64,000 nt of DNA from Longispora sp047121295 (GCF_047121295.1 NZ_CP139447.1:3472001-3536000), one strand, 5' to 3'. Counted from the stretch's first letter, positions 25,488-34,223 are shown. The notes: generated by a model not told the origin, from the sequence alone. A program made the numbers and translations.

Positions 25488-28400
25488 TCAGGAGGTTTCG
25501 AGGTAGTCCACGTTCGGACCACCGTTGGCCGTGGTCGCGGTCGCGCGCACGGTGCTGGTGCCGGCCGGCAGTGGCACGTTCAGGGTCACCGAGGCCCAGG
25601 TGTCCCAGTTGCCGGTGCCGGGGAACGCCACGTCGGTGGCGACCACGGTCCCGTTGACCGTGATGGTCATCGGGCGGTTGACCGTGGTGCCGTTGGCGTA
25701 GCGCAGGGTGAGGGTGTTCGACGCCCCCGTGACGGTCCACTGCACCCAGCCGCCGGTGACGTTCGTGTAGTCCACGAACCCGGTGCCGGAGTAGCCGAGG
25801 TGGTTGCTGGCCACCGTGGCCTGCGAGAGGGTCGCGTTCTCTGCCTCGGACCGGCCGGTCGACGTGCCCGGCGTGGTCACCGACAGGGGAGCGGTCGGCG
25901 GCGAGGAGTTGCCGGCCGCGTCGCGGGCCACGACGATGTAGGAGTAGGTGGTACCCGCCGTCAGGGTCGGGTCCGTGTAGCTCGTGCCGGACACCGTGGC
26001 GATCGGGCTGCCGTCGCGCAGCACGTCGTACCCGGTGACGCCCACGTTGTCGGTGGACGCGTTCCACGCGAGTGCCGCGCTGGTGCCCGTGACGGCGGTG
26101 GCGCGCAGGTTGCCCGGGGTGGACGGCGGCTGGCCGTCGCCCCCGCCGCCGGCCGGCACGGTCTGGGTGGCGGCGTTCCAGCCGGACACCCGGACCTTCG
26201 GCGCGGCCCCGTGCAGGTCCGCCGTGCGGTACGTCGCGGTCAGCGTCGTCTGCTCGCCCGGCCACAGGCTGACGGCGTTGTCGGACCACCGCACCGGCAG
26301 CACCGGCTTGTCGCCCGTCCCGACCAGGTGTGCGTCGAGGTAGAACGCCGGCGTCTTCGCGGTGCCGGTGTTGCGCAGCGTCACCGACGTCGTGGTGGTG
26401 TCGCCGCTGACCGTCGAGGACGCGGTCGCCGACACCGGCGCCTGCGCCATGCCGGCCAGGCCCTTGAGGTCGGCGTACGAGCTGGTGGGGACGTAGTACC
26501 AGTCGTTCTTCGACCAGTCGATCACGTCGTCCTTGGTCGACAGCCAGTACACGTTGCGGCTGACCTCGTGGCCACTGGCGTCGGTGAGCAGCAGCCGGGC
26601 CAGGTATGTCGTCGACAGCCCGGTCACCGAGGCCGGCACGGTCAGCGCAGAAGCCTTCCCGCCGCCACCGGCCACGGAGAGCCCCGTCGCCGTCTGGGAG
26701 AACCTGTTCGTCCCGTCCGGGTTGAACAGGTCCACCTTCACGGTCAGCCCCGACGCGGCCCCCGGCTGGGAGTTGACGACCACGACCTGCCGGTTGTCAT
26801 AGGAGTACTGCACGTGCAGCGGCTCGCCGGCCTTCTTCGCCCCGTAGTAGGAGCCGCCCTGGTCGAGGTAGTAGTCGAACAGCTGCCAGTGCAGCGACGT
26901 CCAGCCGCTGTTGAGCATCCAGTAGATGACCCCGTCGGCCGGGTTCGTCGCGTCGGTGAAGTTCCGGCCGAACGACTCGAACTGCGCGCGGGTGTTCTCG
27001 TACTGCGCGAGCTGCGCCTTGCGGACGTAGTCGTCCAGGCTGGTCGGGGCCCCGTAGCGCCCCGTGATCGCGTTGTCGAAGATCTTCAGCGTGCCGAAGG
27101 TGGCCGACTGCGACCGGTGGTACTGCGTCGCGTTGTAGTTCTTCCACAGCGTGTCCAGCTCGGCGGACGACATCATCCGCTTCAGCGTGTCCAGGGTCGG
27201 CACGTCCGGCCCCGCGCTGGTCTCCGAGGCGAACCCGAAGGCCCCGCCCTCGCGCTTGTTGTACCAGTACCCCGGCGGCACCCAGTCGTACGGCCCGGGC
27301 ATCTTCATTCCCGACGCGCCCGTGATCGGGGCGGACCGGTCGGCGGCCGACGCGACGACGGGCAGGGCCCAGTCGGCGGCGTTGAGCGCGTCCACGTAGT
27401 TCTTCTCGATCGTCGTCGTCGGGGCGAAGTCGCTCCCGATCAGGAACGAGATCACGCTCGGATGGTCACGCAGCCGGCGCGCCTCGGCCGACATCGAGTC
27501 CTTGGCCGTCACGTAGTCGGCGGCGGTCCAGGTGTCGCCGGGCTCGGAGCCGTTGACCTGGCCCTCCCACTTGTCGCAGCACTCCCAGCCCGGCAGGGTG
27601 AGGATGCCCATCTCGTCGGTCATCGCGAAGAACTCGTCCGGCTCGATGTGCCCCTCGAGGCGCACCGTGTTCAGGCCGAGGTCGAGGACGTAGCGCAGCT
27701 TGTCGGCCGCGTAGCCGGCGTCCCAGCGCAGGAACAGGTCCGGCGACCAGCCGCCGCCCCTGATCAGCAGCGGCTTCCCGTTGACGCTGTAGCGCCGGTG
27801 CCCGCTGCCGTCCAGCGGCGCCTTGACGTCGCGGATCCCGAACCTTTCCGTGTACGTGTCGGAGACGGCGCCCCCGACGCTCGCGGTCAGGGTCAGATCA
27901 TTGAGGGTCTGCGCGCCCATCCCGGCCGGCCACCACAGCCCCGGGTTGTTGACCGTGACCTGCCCGAACGTGACGGTCTTCGTCTCGTGCGCGGCGAGGG
28001 CCACGGTCTGGGTGAGGGCGGTGCCCGCCACGGAGCCGGCCACGGTCGCGCTGACCGCCGCCGCCGAGTCGTTGCGGACCTCGGCCTTGACCGTCAGGTC
28101 GGCCCTGGTCAGGCCCGGGTTGAGGGCGGTGACGATGTGCCCGCCGCGCAGCGCGACCGCCCCGCCCCGGTGCACCCGGACGTCGCGGACGATGCCCATG
28201 TTCTTGTCCGGCGGGGTCTGGGCCCAGTCGATCCAGCCCATGGACAGGTCCTTGTTCGGGTCGTTCGGGTAGACCCGGATCGCGATGCTGTTCGTGCCGG
28301 TCCGCACGAGCGCGGTCAGGTCGAACTCGTGCGCCGTGTACGCGCCGACGACCTGGGCGCTGGTCGCCACCTGCGTGCCGTTGACGAAGATGTCCGCCTT

Positions 28401-28841
28401 GGACAGCACGCCGGAGAGGTCCACGTAGGTGCGCGTCGAGGTGTCCGTGACGGTGAGGTCCGCCCGGTACCACCACGGCACCGTGAAGTCCGCCGTCGGG
28501 ATGTTCTTCATGTTCGTCGAGTAGAACGGGTCCGGGTACTTGTTGTTCTGCAACAGCCCGGCGAGCACGGTCGACCGGGCGGCGACCGGGTACCAGCCGG
28601 CGGTGTCGTACCCGGGCTGGGAGATCTGGGCGCCGGTGCCGCCGGTCTTCGCCGAGGACTGCAGCAGGAAACCGGGGATCGCGGTGCTGCTGCCGGGGGT
28701 GGCGGGGACGGCGACGGTGGCGGAGGGGGCCGCGTCGGCGCGGGTGGGGGAGCCGGCGACGATGCCGGTTCCCGCGAGGACCACCGCGACGACGGCCGCG
28801 AGGGGCAGTCGCGGCCGGGCGTGGTTCGAGGGGGGTTCCAC
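25488..28841 (-). CDS. csxA: Secreted GH2 exo-beta-D-glucosaminidase with FN3 and CBM35-like modules
   Basis: An 1117-aa exported enzyme that would release glucosamine from the non-reducing end of chitosan oligomers. A signal peptide spans about residues 1-38. The GH2 sandwich, immunoglobulin-like and barrel domains occupy about 40-890. The acid/base is Asp471 in FLIGSDF, where most GH2 enzymes have Asn-Glu, and the nucleophile is Glu540 in ASETSAG; this Ser-Asp signature defines the exo-glucosaminidase subfamily (CsxA has Asp469/Glu541, from memory). An FN3 domain (about 893-980) and a C-terminal CBM35-like module (about 985-1117) follow. GTG start with AGGAGG upstream. First gene of an operon with importer and ROK regulator. 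Confidence 0.93.
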   Translation of the reverse strand: MEPPSNHARPRLPLAAVVAVVLAGTGIVAGSPTRADAAPSATVAVPATPGSSTAIPGFLLQSSAKTGGTGAQISQPGYDTAGWYPVAARSTVLAGLLQNNKYPDPFYSTNMKNIPTADFTVPWWYRADLTVTDTSTRTYVDLSGVLSKADIFVNGTQVATSAQVVGAYTAHEFDLTALVRTGTNSIAIRVYPNDPNKDLSMGWIDWAQTPPDKNMGIVRDVRVHRGGAVALRGGHIVTALNPGLTRADLTVKAEVRNDSAAAVSATVAGSVAGTALTQTVALAAHETKTVTFGQVTVNNPGLWWPAGMGAQTLNDLTLTASVGGAVSDTYTERFGIRDVKAPLDGSGHRRYSVNGKPLLIRGGGWSPDLFLRWDAGYAADKLRYVLDLGLNTVRLEGHIEPDEFFAMTDEMGILTLPGWECCDKWEGQVNGSEPGDTWTAADYVTAKDSMSAEARRLRDHPSVISFLIGSDFAPTTTIEKNYVDALNAADWALPVVASAADRSAPITGASGMKMPGPYDWVPPGYWYNKREGGAFGFASETSAGPDVPTLDTLKRMMSSAELDTLWKNYNATQYHRSQSATFGTLKIFDNAITGRYGAPTSLDDYVRKAQLAQYENTRAQFESFGRNFTDATNPADGVIYWMLNSGWTSLHWQLFDYYLDQGGSYYGAKKAGEPLHVQYSYDNRQVVVVNSQPGAASGLTVKVDLFNPDGTNRFSQTATGLSVAGGGGKASALTVPASVTGLSTTYLARLLLTDASGHEVSRNVYWLSTKDDVIDWSKNDWYYVPTSSYADLKGLAGMAQAPVSATASSTVSGDTTTTSVTLRNTGTAKTPAFYLDAHLVGTGDKPVLPVRWSDNAVSLWPGEQTTLTATYRTADLHGAAPKVRVSGWNAATQTVPAGGGGDGQPPSTPGNLRATAVTGTSAALAWNASTDNVGVTGYDVLRDGSPIATVSGTSYTDPTLTAGTTYSYIVVARDAAGNSSPPTAPLSVTTPGTSTGRSEAENATLSQATVASNHLGYSGTGFVDYTNVTGGWVQWTVTGASNTLTLRYANGTTVNRPMTITVNGTVVATDVAFPGTGNWDTWASVTLNVPLPAGTSTVRATATTANGGPNVDYLETS

Positions 28842-28868
28842 GATGCCTCCTGAGGGGCGACGTTAGAT

Positions 28869-28881
28869 AGGTAGGCTACCT
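28869..28881. promoter_or_regulatory. CsnR/ROK-type operator candidate upstream of the GH2-importer-ROK operon
   Basis: AGGTAGGCTACCT is a perfect palindrome about a central base, within a longer TTAGATAGGTAGGCTACCTA (28863-28882). On the minus strand it lies just downstream of the predicted transcription start, about 30 bp before the GTG of the GH2 gene. Confidence 0.65.
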
Positions 28882-28888
28882 AACCAAT

Positions 28889-28917
28889 GGAGCGTAGCGA
28901 CGGCCCTCGATCCTGAC
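28889..28917 (-). promoter_or_regulatory. Promoter of the GH2-importer-ROK operon
   Basis: Read on the minus strand: TTGTCA, 17-bp spacer, TACGCT, with CCATTGG next, then the operator. Both hexamers are close to the vegetative consensus. Coordinates are good to a base or two. Confidence 0.6.
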
Positions 28918-28942
28918 AAGACGCTGTCCCTTACATCCGCGA

Positions 28943-28981
28943 AAGGGGACGTTGCCGCCCGTTGAGCGGCCCCGTCCCCTT
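28943..28981 (-). terminator. Hairpin after the HelD-type helicase gene
   Basis: AAGGGGACG pairs with CGTCCCCTT (9 bp, perfect) with an inner GCCGC/GCGGC stem. It lies between the helicase stop and the GH2 operon promoter and would separate the two units. Confidence 0.6.
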
Positions 28982-29145
28982 GTGTGGTCATCCGCCGACC
29001 GGACCCGGCCGGCGGCCCGTCGGCCCGGCCCCGCAGCGGCGCGGCGCCGAGTCGGCCCCGCAGCGGCCCGCCCCGCACCGGGCCGGCGGGCGCCCGTCGG
29101 CCCGGCGGCGCCGGCGTCGGAGCCGTCGGCCCGGGGCTCGGGCGG

Positions 29146-31371
29146 TCAGCGCGGCTTCAGCCCCCGCAGCACCTCCGGCACCTCGCCCGGGCACAGCACC
29201 CCGAGCCGCCGGGTCGACCGGGTCAACGCCACGTACAGGTCGTTGTACCCGCGCGGCGACTCGTCCAGGATCGCCTGCGGGTCCACGATCAGCACCGAGT
29301 CGAACTCCAGGCCCTTCGCGTCCCGCACCGTCAGCACCTGGTCGTGCGCGCCGACGCCCCGCAGCTCCGGGCGGCCCTCCGGCACGATCACGCCCACCCG
29401 GCCGTGCGCGCCCTCCTCGGCGACGAGTGCCGCGACCCGGCCGGCCAGGTCCTCGACCTGCTCCACCCACGGGTCGATCCCGACCGAGCGCACCGGGCGC
29501 GGCGCGACCAGGTCCGGGTCCACGGCGCCGAGCACATCGGCGGCCACGGCCATGATCTCCGCCGGGGTGCGGTAGCTGACCGTCAGCTCGGCGAGCCGCC
29601 AGCGCTCGGCCACGTACCCGCCGAGCGCGTCCTGCCACGACGCCGCGCCGGCCAGGTCGCCGGTCTGCGCCACGTCCCCGACCAGGGTCATCGACCGGTT
29701 GGGGCTGCGCCGCATCAGCAGCCGCCACGCCATCGGGGACAGCTCCTGCGCCTCGTCCACGATGATGTGCCCGAACGCCCAGGTGCGGTCCGCCGCCGCG
29801 CGCTGGGCGGCCGTCAGCCGCTCGACCTCCTCCTGGCGCTCGGCGAGCTGCCCGGCGTTGACGACGTCGGCGACGAGCAGCAGCTCCGGGTCCAGCTCGT
29901 CCTCCAGGTCGATCGACCGCGACCCGAGCGCGATATCCATGACGCCCTCGGCGTAGTCGGCGTCGCCGGCCGGGAGAACGGACTCGACGACCTCCTCCTC
30001 GCCGAGCAGCTCGGCGGCCTCGTCCAGCAGCGGGACGTCCGCCGGGGTCCAGGGGCCCCGGGCCCGGTACAACGAGAGGCGTTCTTCGGGGGTGAGCAGG
30101 TCACCGGCGGCGATGTCGATCCGGTCGCGGTCGGCGTAGAAGTCCGCGAGCAGCCGTTCCGGGGTCAGCTCCGGCCACAGCTCCTCCAGGGTCGCGGCCA
30201 CCTCGGGATCGGCGGTCAGCTCCTCGCGGATCTCCACCAGGTCGGCGGGCCCGAGCAGGTTGTCCCCGCCGAGCGGGTCCGCGCCGATCCGGTCGGCGGC
30301 CTGGCGGACCAGGGCGTCGAGCACGTCGTCGACGAACACCGGCCGGGCCAGGTTGTGCGGCCGGCCGGTGCCCAGCGCCCGGACCCGGGCCCGCTCGCAG
30401 GTCGCCGGGTCCAGCCACAGCGGCTCGCGGTCGTAGGTGAGCTCCAGGGGCTCGTCGGGCACCCGCTGCCGGTCGGCCACGGCGTGGGTCAGCACCTCCG
30501 CCATCACGAGCCGGCCCTTCACCTCGGCGACCGCCGCCGGTTCGGCCGCCGTCGCGGTCACCCCGGGGAACAACGCTCCGGGGGTACGCAGCAGCACGCC
30601 CGTCTCGGCCAGCGACGGCAGCACCTGCGAGATGTACCGCAGGAACGTCGGGTTCGGCCCCACGATCAGCACCCCGTGCCGGGACAGCTGCTCGCGGTGG
30701 GTGTAGAGCAGGTACGCGGCCCGGTGCAGCGCGACGGCCGTCTTGCCCGTACCCGGACCGCCCTGCACGACCAGCACCCCGCCCATGTCCGAGCGGATGA
30801 TCACGTCCTGCTCGGCCTGGATGGTCTCCACGATGTCGCGCATCCGGCCGGTCCGCCGGGCGTCCAGGGCCGCGAACAGCGCCGCCTCGCTCGTGATCCC
30901 CACCTCGGCGTCGTCGCGGGCCGCCTCGGCGAGGTCCAGCACCTCGTCGTCGAGCTCGGTGACCCACCGGCCCTGGGTGCGGATGTGCCGGCGGCGGCGC
31001 ACCCCGTCGGGCGCGGCGGCCGTGGCCAGGTAGAACGACCGGGCGGCCGGCGCGCGCCAGTCCATCAGCAGCTGCTCGTGGGCGCCCTCGGCGTCGAACA
31101 GCCCGATCCGGCCGATGTGCCGTACCGTACCGTCGTCCAGGTCCAGCCGGCCGAAGCACAGCCCGTGCTCCAGCGCGCCGAACTCGATCACCTGGTCGGT
31201 GTAGAGGGTGCTGGCCGCGTCGCGCTCGGAGCGGTTCTGCGGGGTACCGCCGGGGGTGTAGCGCAGGGTGGTCGCCAGTCGCTCCTGCGCACCGGCACGC
31301 AGGGCGTCGAGGTGACCGTAGAGCATGGACAGGTAGTCCTGTTCCTGGCGGAACTCGGCGGCAGTTGACAA
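29146..31371 (-). CDS. helD: HelD/HelR-type UvrD-like helicase (RNA polymerase-associated)
   Basis: A 741-aa superfamily 1 ATPase. An N-terminal arm (EFRQEQDYLSMLYGHLDAL and on, about 1-70) is followed by Walker A GGPGTGKTAV near residue 225, Walker B IIVDEAQELSP near 535 and motif IV-VI sequences (YNDLYVALTRSTRRL) at the C-terminus. This is the layout of actinobacterial HelD/HelR, which binds RNA polymerase, clears stalled complexes and can give rifampicin tolerance. The TTG start at 31371 is chosen because AGGAG lies 5 nt upstream and the family N-terminus begins there; the frame continues upstream through the promoter region and is not coding. I could not find a clear rifampicin-associated element upstream. 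Confidence 0.87.
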   Translation of the reverse strand: MSTAAEFRQEQDYLSMLYGHLDALRAGAQERLATTLRYTPGGTPQNRSERDAASTLYTDQVIEFGALEHGLCFGRLDLDDGTVRHIGRIGLFDAEGAHEQLLMDWRAPAARSFYLATAAAPDGVRRRRHIRTQGRWVTELDDEVLDLAEAARDDAEVGITSEAALFAALDARRTGRMRDIVETIQAEQDVIIRSDMGGVLVVQGGPGTGKTAVALHRAAYLLYTHREQLSRHGVLIVGPNPTFLRYISQVLPSLAETGVLLRTPGALFPGVTATAAEPAAVAEVKGRLVMAEVLTHAVADRQRVPDEPLELTYDREPLWLDPATCERARVRALGTGRPHNLARPVFVDDVLDALVRQAADRIGADPLGGDNLLGPADLVEIREELTADPEVAATLEELWPELTPERLLADFYADRDRIDIAAGDLLTPEERLSLYRARGPWTPADVPLLDEAAELLGEEEVVESVLPAGDADYAEGVMDIALGSRSIDLEDELDPELLLVADVVNAGQLAERQEEVERLTAAQRAAADRTWAFGHIIVDEAQELSPMAWRLLMRRSPNRSMTLVGDVAQTGDLAGAASWQDALGGYVAERWRLAELTVSYRTPAEIMAVAADVLGAVDPDLVAPRPVRSVGIDPWVEQVEDLAGRVAALVAEEGAHGRVGVIVPEGRPELRGVGAHDQVLTVRDAKGLEFDSVLIVDPQAILDESPRGYNDLYVALTRSTRRLGVLCPGEVPEVLRGLKPR

Positions 31372-31394
31372 GCCAACTCCTAGTTTGGTACGGT
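31365..31394 (+). promoter_or_regulatory. Strong divergent promoter overlapping the helD start codon
   Basis: Plus strand TTGACA (31365-31370, perfect consensus), 18-bp spacer, TACGGT (31389-31394). It reads away from helD and over its leader, with a start expected near 31401. Confidence 0.6.
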
Positions 31395-31400
31395 CACGGC

Positions 31401-31445
31401 TCTGGTAACACGTCTGGAACCGCTCTTCGTAGCGGTTCTTTTTTG
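31401..31445 (+). ncRNA. Candidate ~45-nt RNA antisense to the helD leader
   Basis: Between the plus-strand promoter at 31365 and the terminator at 31417 there is room for a transcript of only about 45 nt with no open frame. Its whole length is complementary to the predicted helD 5' leader (start near 31454). No known RNA family is recognised. Start position is predicted, not measured. Confidence 0.45.
31417..31444 (+). terminator. Intrinsic terminator with a true U-tract
   Basis: GAACCGCT (31417-31424), six-base loop CTTCGT, AGCGGTTC (31431-31438), then six T residues. Rho-independent terminators with such T runs are unusual at this GC content. Orientation is plus strand only; on the minus strand it would be a hairpin within the helD leader. 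Confidence 0.75.
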
Positions 31446-31460
31446 TTGCACGAACTTCCC

Positions 31461-31466
31461 AGTATA
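31461..31466 (-). promoter_or_regulatory. -10 element of the helD promoter
   Basis: Minus-strand TATACT preceded by GTGGG, with no convincing -35. It would start helD mRNA near 31454 and give an 80-nt leader containing the GAACCGCT hairpin. Confidence 0.45.
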
Positions 31467-31571
31467 CCCACGCCCCGCCGCCGCCCCGGGGCCATGGCGC
31501 GTGCCCGCCGTCACCGGGGTCCGCCCAGCTCCCGGGCTTACGCTCCGTCAAACCTCCCGAAGTGGTCGGAT

Positions 31572-31609
31572 AGTCGACAATCGACTGGTTGCTATGCCTT
31601 GGCTACGCT
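31572..31609 (+). promoter_or_regulatory. Promoter and inverted repeat upstream of the ramR-like gene
   Basis: TCGACT (31581-31586), 17-bp spacer, TACGCT (31604-31609) form a plausible promoter. A perfect repeat AGTCGA-CAA-TCGACT (31572-31586) overlaps the -35, a position suited to a regulator. Confidence 0.5.
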
Positions 31610-31653
31610 GGGGATCGGGAGACTGGCACGGGGAGTAGCGGACTGGGGGATCG

Positions 31654-32268
31654 TTGATTCGCACGGTGCTCGGACACGAGAGAGCGCTCTGGCGGGGAGC
31701 ACTGGGCGCGATGCTGGCCAGGGAGCGCGACCTGGTCGTGGTCGCCGAGGTCGGGCGCGGCGAGGAGATCCTGGCCGTCGCCCTCCGTGACCGCCCCGAC
31801 GTCGTCGTGCTCGACATCGCGCTCCCCGGCACCGTCGAGGTCGACGAGCTGTGCGTCACGCTCTGCGATCAACTGCCCGGGGCCGGCATCCTGGTCCTCG
31901 TCGACCGGCGGACCTGCGCCAGCATCGGCGCGACCCTCACCCGGCTCGCGCCCCGGGTCGGCTTCCTCGCCACCGACGCCTCGCCCCGCCAGCTCGTGGA
32001 GGGCATCCGGCAGCTCGCGAGCGGCAAGCCGGTGCTCGACATCGAGATCGCCGTCGCCGCCCTGTCGGCCGAGAACAACCCGCTCACCACCCGCGAGCGC
32101 GAGGTGCTGCGCCGGGCCGTCGACGGCGCGCCGGCCCGGGAGATCGCGGCGGAACTCTTCCTGAGCACCGGGACGGTGCGCAACTACCTGTCCAGCGCCG
32201 TGTCGAAGACCGGTGGCCGCAACCGGATCGAGGCCATCCGGATCGCCCAGGACGCCGGCTGGGTCTGA
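31654..32268 (+). CDS. ramR: RamR-like LuxR-family response regulator of the lanthipeptide cluster
   Basis: A 204-aa regulator with a receiver-like domain (1-120) and a LuxR/FixJ helix-turn-helix (about 140-195: LTTREREVLRRAVDG, AAELFLSTGTVRNYLSSAV). The phospho-acceptor Asp54 in VVLDIALPG is present, but the acidic pair that binds Mg2+ is replaced by GHE near residue 7-9, so it is an atypical receiver that may work without phosphorylation, as proposed for several Streptomyces developmental regulators. The TTG start at 31654 has GGGGGAT upstream. It ends 11 bp before the convergent ramB-like gene and is the expected activator of the cluster. Confidence 0.83.
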   Translation: MIRTVLGHERALWRGALGAMLARERDLVVVAEVGRGEEILAVALRDRPDVVVLDIALPGTVEVDELCVTLCDQLPGAGILVLVDRRTCASIGATLTRLAPRVGFLATDASPRQLVEGIRQLASGKPVLDIEIAVAALSAENNPLTTREREVLRRAVDGAPAREIAAELFLSTGTVRNYLSSAVSKTGGRNRIEAIRIAQDAGWV

Positions 32269-32279
32269 CTCTGCCCGGT

Positions 32280-34223
32280 CTATCCCGCCGCCTCGTGGTG
32301 CGGTCGGCGGGTCTGCCAGTGCCCGTGCAGCTCCCGGTACAGCGGGGAGGCCGCGAGGGCCGTGTCGTGGTCGCCGACGGTCGTGGACACCCCGTCGAGG
32401 ACCAGCACCCGGCGGGCCCGCAGCGCCGAACTGATCCGGTGCGCGATCACCACCACCGTCCCGCCGCGCGCCGCGAACGCCTCCTCGGCGCGGCGCTCGG
32501 CGTCGGCGTCCAGGTGGCACGTCGCCTCGTCGAGGACGACGACGGGCGCGTCGGCCAGGTACGCCCGGACCAGGGCCAGCAGCTGGCGCTCCCCGGCGGA
32601 CAGCCCGGCCGGGGCGAGCGGGGCGGCGTACCCGCCGAGCCGGTCCAGCAGCGCCCCCGCCCCGATCGCGGCCACCGCCTTGTCGAGGGCGGCGTCCGGC
32701 GCGTCGGGGCGCAGATAGCGCATATTTTCCCCGACGGTACCGGTGAAGATGTAGGCCTCCTGGGGGATCAGCACCCGCTGGTCGGTTCGCAGCGCGGTGA
32801 CCGTGCCCGCGTCGGGTGCCCGGAGGCCGCAGAGCAGGGCGGCGAGGGTGGACTTGCCGATCCCGCTGGGGCCGACGACGGCGAGGTGGTCGCCCTCGGG
32901 GATGTCGAGGTCGAGGTCGCGGAGCACCGGCTCGGAGTGCGGGCCGTAGGCGAAGGTGAGGCCCCGGACCCTTATGGCGAACTGGTCGGGATTGCGGCCG
33001 GGCACGGGGGGCGCGGCGGGCGCGGTCCGGCTCGGGCCGGGGGTCGGCACGGGCCCGGTGTCCGGGGCGGCCGGGAGGGCACCGGGGCGTCCGACGGGCC
33101 CGGTGGGCTGGGAGGTGAATGCCGGGCCGGTGGGGGTGCCGGCCCGGACGGGCTCGGGGGAACCGGTGCCATCAGGCGAGGGTTCCGGGCGCCCGATGGC
33201 CGCGGATCCGGTGGTCGGCGCGCCGGCGTCCAGGAGTCGGCCGAGGGTGACCACGAACTTCAGGCCGCTGCCGCCCAGCCCGTTCACCAGCGCGCCGAGG
33301 GCGGGTTGCAGCCCGACCAGGACATACGTCAGCCCGCCCAGCAACGCGCCCGCCGTCAGGCCCCGGCCGACCAGCCACGGGCCGGCCGCGAGCAGCACCA
33401 GCAGCGGGCCCCAGCCGCCCACGGCGAAACACAGGGTCCGCAGCGCGCCGACCCGGGCCAGCGCCCGTTCGGCTGCCGCCTGCCGGGACACCGGCCGGTC
33501 GACCAGCCCGGCCGCGTGCTCCTCGCCGCCGACCCCGGTGACGTCGCGCAGCCCGGCGAGGACGTTGCCGGCCGCGCCGGCCAGCAGTTCGTCGGAGCGC
33601 ACGTACGCCCGCTGCCGGTCGGCGGCCAGCCCCAGCGTGGCCAGGTACGCGCCCAGACCGAGTAGGAACGGCGGCCCGACCAGCAGCCCGACCACCGGGG
33701 CGGTGGACGCCAGCCCCACGGCCGCGCCCACGACGGTGACCACGAAGCCGCGCACGACGACGACCAGGCCGGCGTACGTGTCGCGAACGATCTCCACCTG
33801 GTGCGTCAGCCGGGCGACCGCCCCGTCGTCCGGCCGCCCGGCGACGCCCCGGTGCAGCGCGCCGCGCACCACGTGCCGGACCAGGTCGTCGCGGAACGGT
33901 TCGACGAGGTCGCCGAGGCGCCGGTACACCTGCCGGGCGCCGAGCGCGCCGATCCCGGCGGCCCCGAGCAGCGCCCCGAGCCAGGCGAGCCCGACGAGCG
34001 GCCGGCCGGCGAGGAACCCGGCGTCCACGGCCCGCGCCACGGCCAGCCCCGACAGCGCCGCCGGCAGGGCCTCGGGCACCGACCAGGCGAGGAAGCCGCG
34101 CAGGGGGCGACGGCGCGTCGCCGCGACCGCGTACCGCACCTCCCGCCTCACCCCGGGCACCCCCTCATCAAGCGCTGTGGACGGCGCAGCATCCCGGGAC
34201 CGCTCGGGCGGAGTCCCGCGCAC
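32280..34223 (-). CDS. ramB: ABC half-transporter of the lanthipeptide cluster (RamB-like)
   Basis: A 647-aa exporter half-molecule with an N-terminal membrane domain (about 45-330) and a nucleotide-binding domain (about 415-640): Walker A GPSGIGKST (451-459), signature LSAGERQLL, Walker B VVVLDEAT, His-loop VIAHR. No C39 peptidase domain is present, so it does not cleave a leader peptide. A Pro/Gly/Thr-rich linker of about 75 residues (335-413) separates the domains, longer than normal. It follows the RamA-like gene by 22 bp and is expected to pair with it to export the lanthipeptide. Confidence 0.85.
   Translation of the reverse strand: MRGTPPERSRDAAPSTALDEGVPGVRREVRYAVAATRRRPLRGFLAWSVPEALPAALSGLAVARAVDAGFLAGRPLVGLAWLGALLGAAGIGALGARQVYRRLGDLVEPFRDDLVRHVVRGALHRGVAGRPDDGAVARLTHQVEIVRDTYAGLVVVVRGFVVTVVGAAVGLASTAPVVGLLVGPPFLLGLGAYLATLGLAADRQRAYVRSDELLAGAAGNVLAGLRDVTGVGGEEHAAGLVDRPVSRQAAAERALARVGALRTLCFAVGGWGPLLVLLAAGPWLVGRGLTAGALLGGLTYVLVGLQPALGALVNGLGGSGLKFVVTLGRLLDAGAPTTGSAAIGRPEPSPDGTGSPEPVRAGTPTGPAFTSQPTGPVGRPGALPAAPDTGPVPTPGPSRTAPAAPPVPGRNPDQFAIRVRGLTFAYGPHSEPVLRDLDLDIPEGDHLAVVGPSGIGKSTLAALLCGLRAPDAGTVTALRTDQRVLIPQEAYIFTGTVGENMRYLRPDAPDAALDKAVAAIGAGALLDRLGGYAAPLAPAGLSAGERQLLALVRAYLADAPVVVLDEATCHLDADAERRAEEAFAARGGTVVVIAHRISSALRARRVLVLDGVSTTVGDHDTALAASPLYRELHGHWQTRRPHHEAAG

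Noticed and set aside
31372..31551. Extension of the HelD frame by 60 residues upstream
   Set aside because: It would cover a -10 element and a terminator hairpin, and the TTG at 31371 has a well-placed AGGAG.
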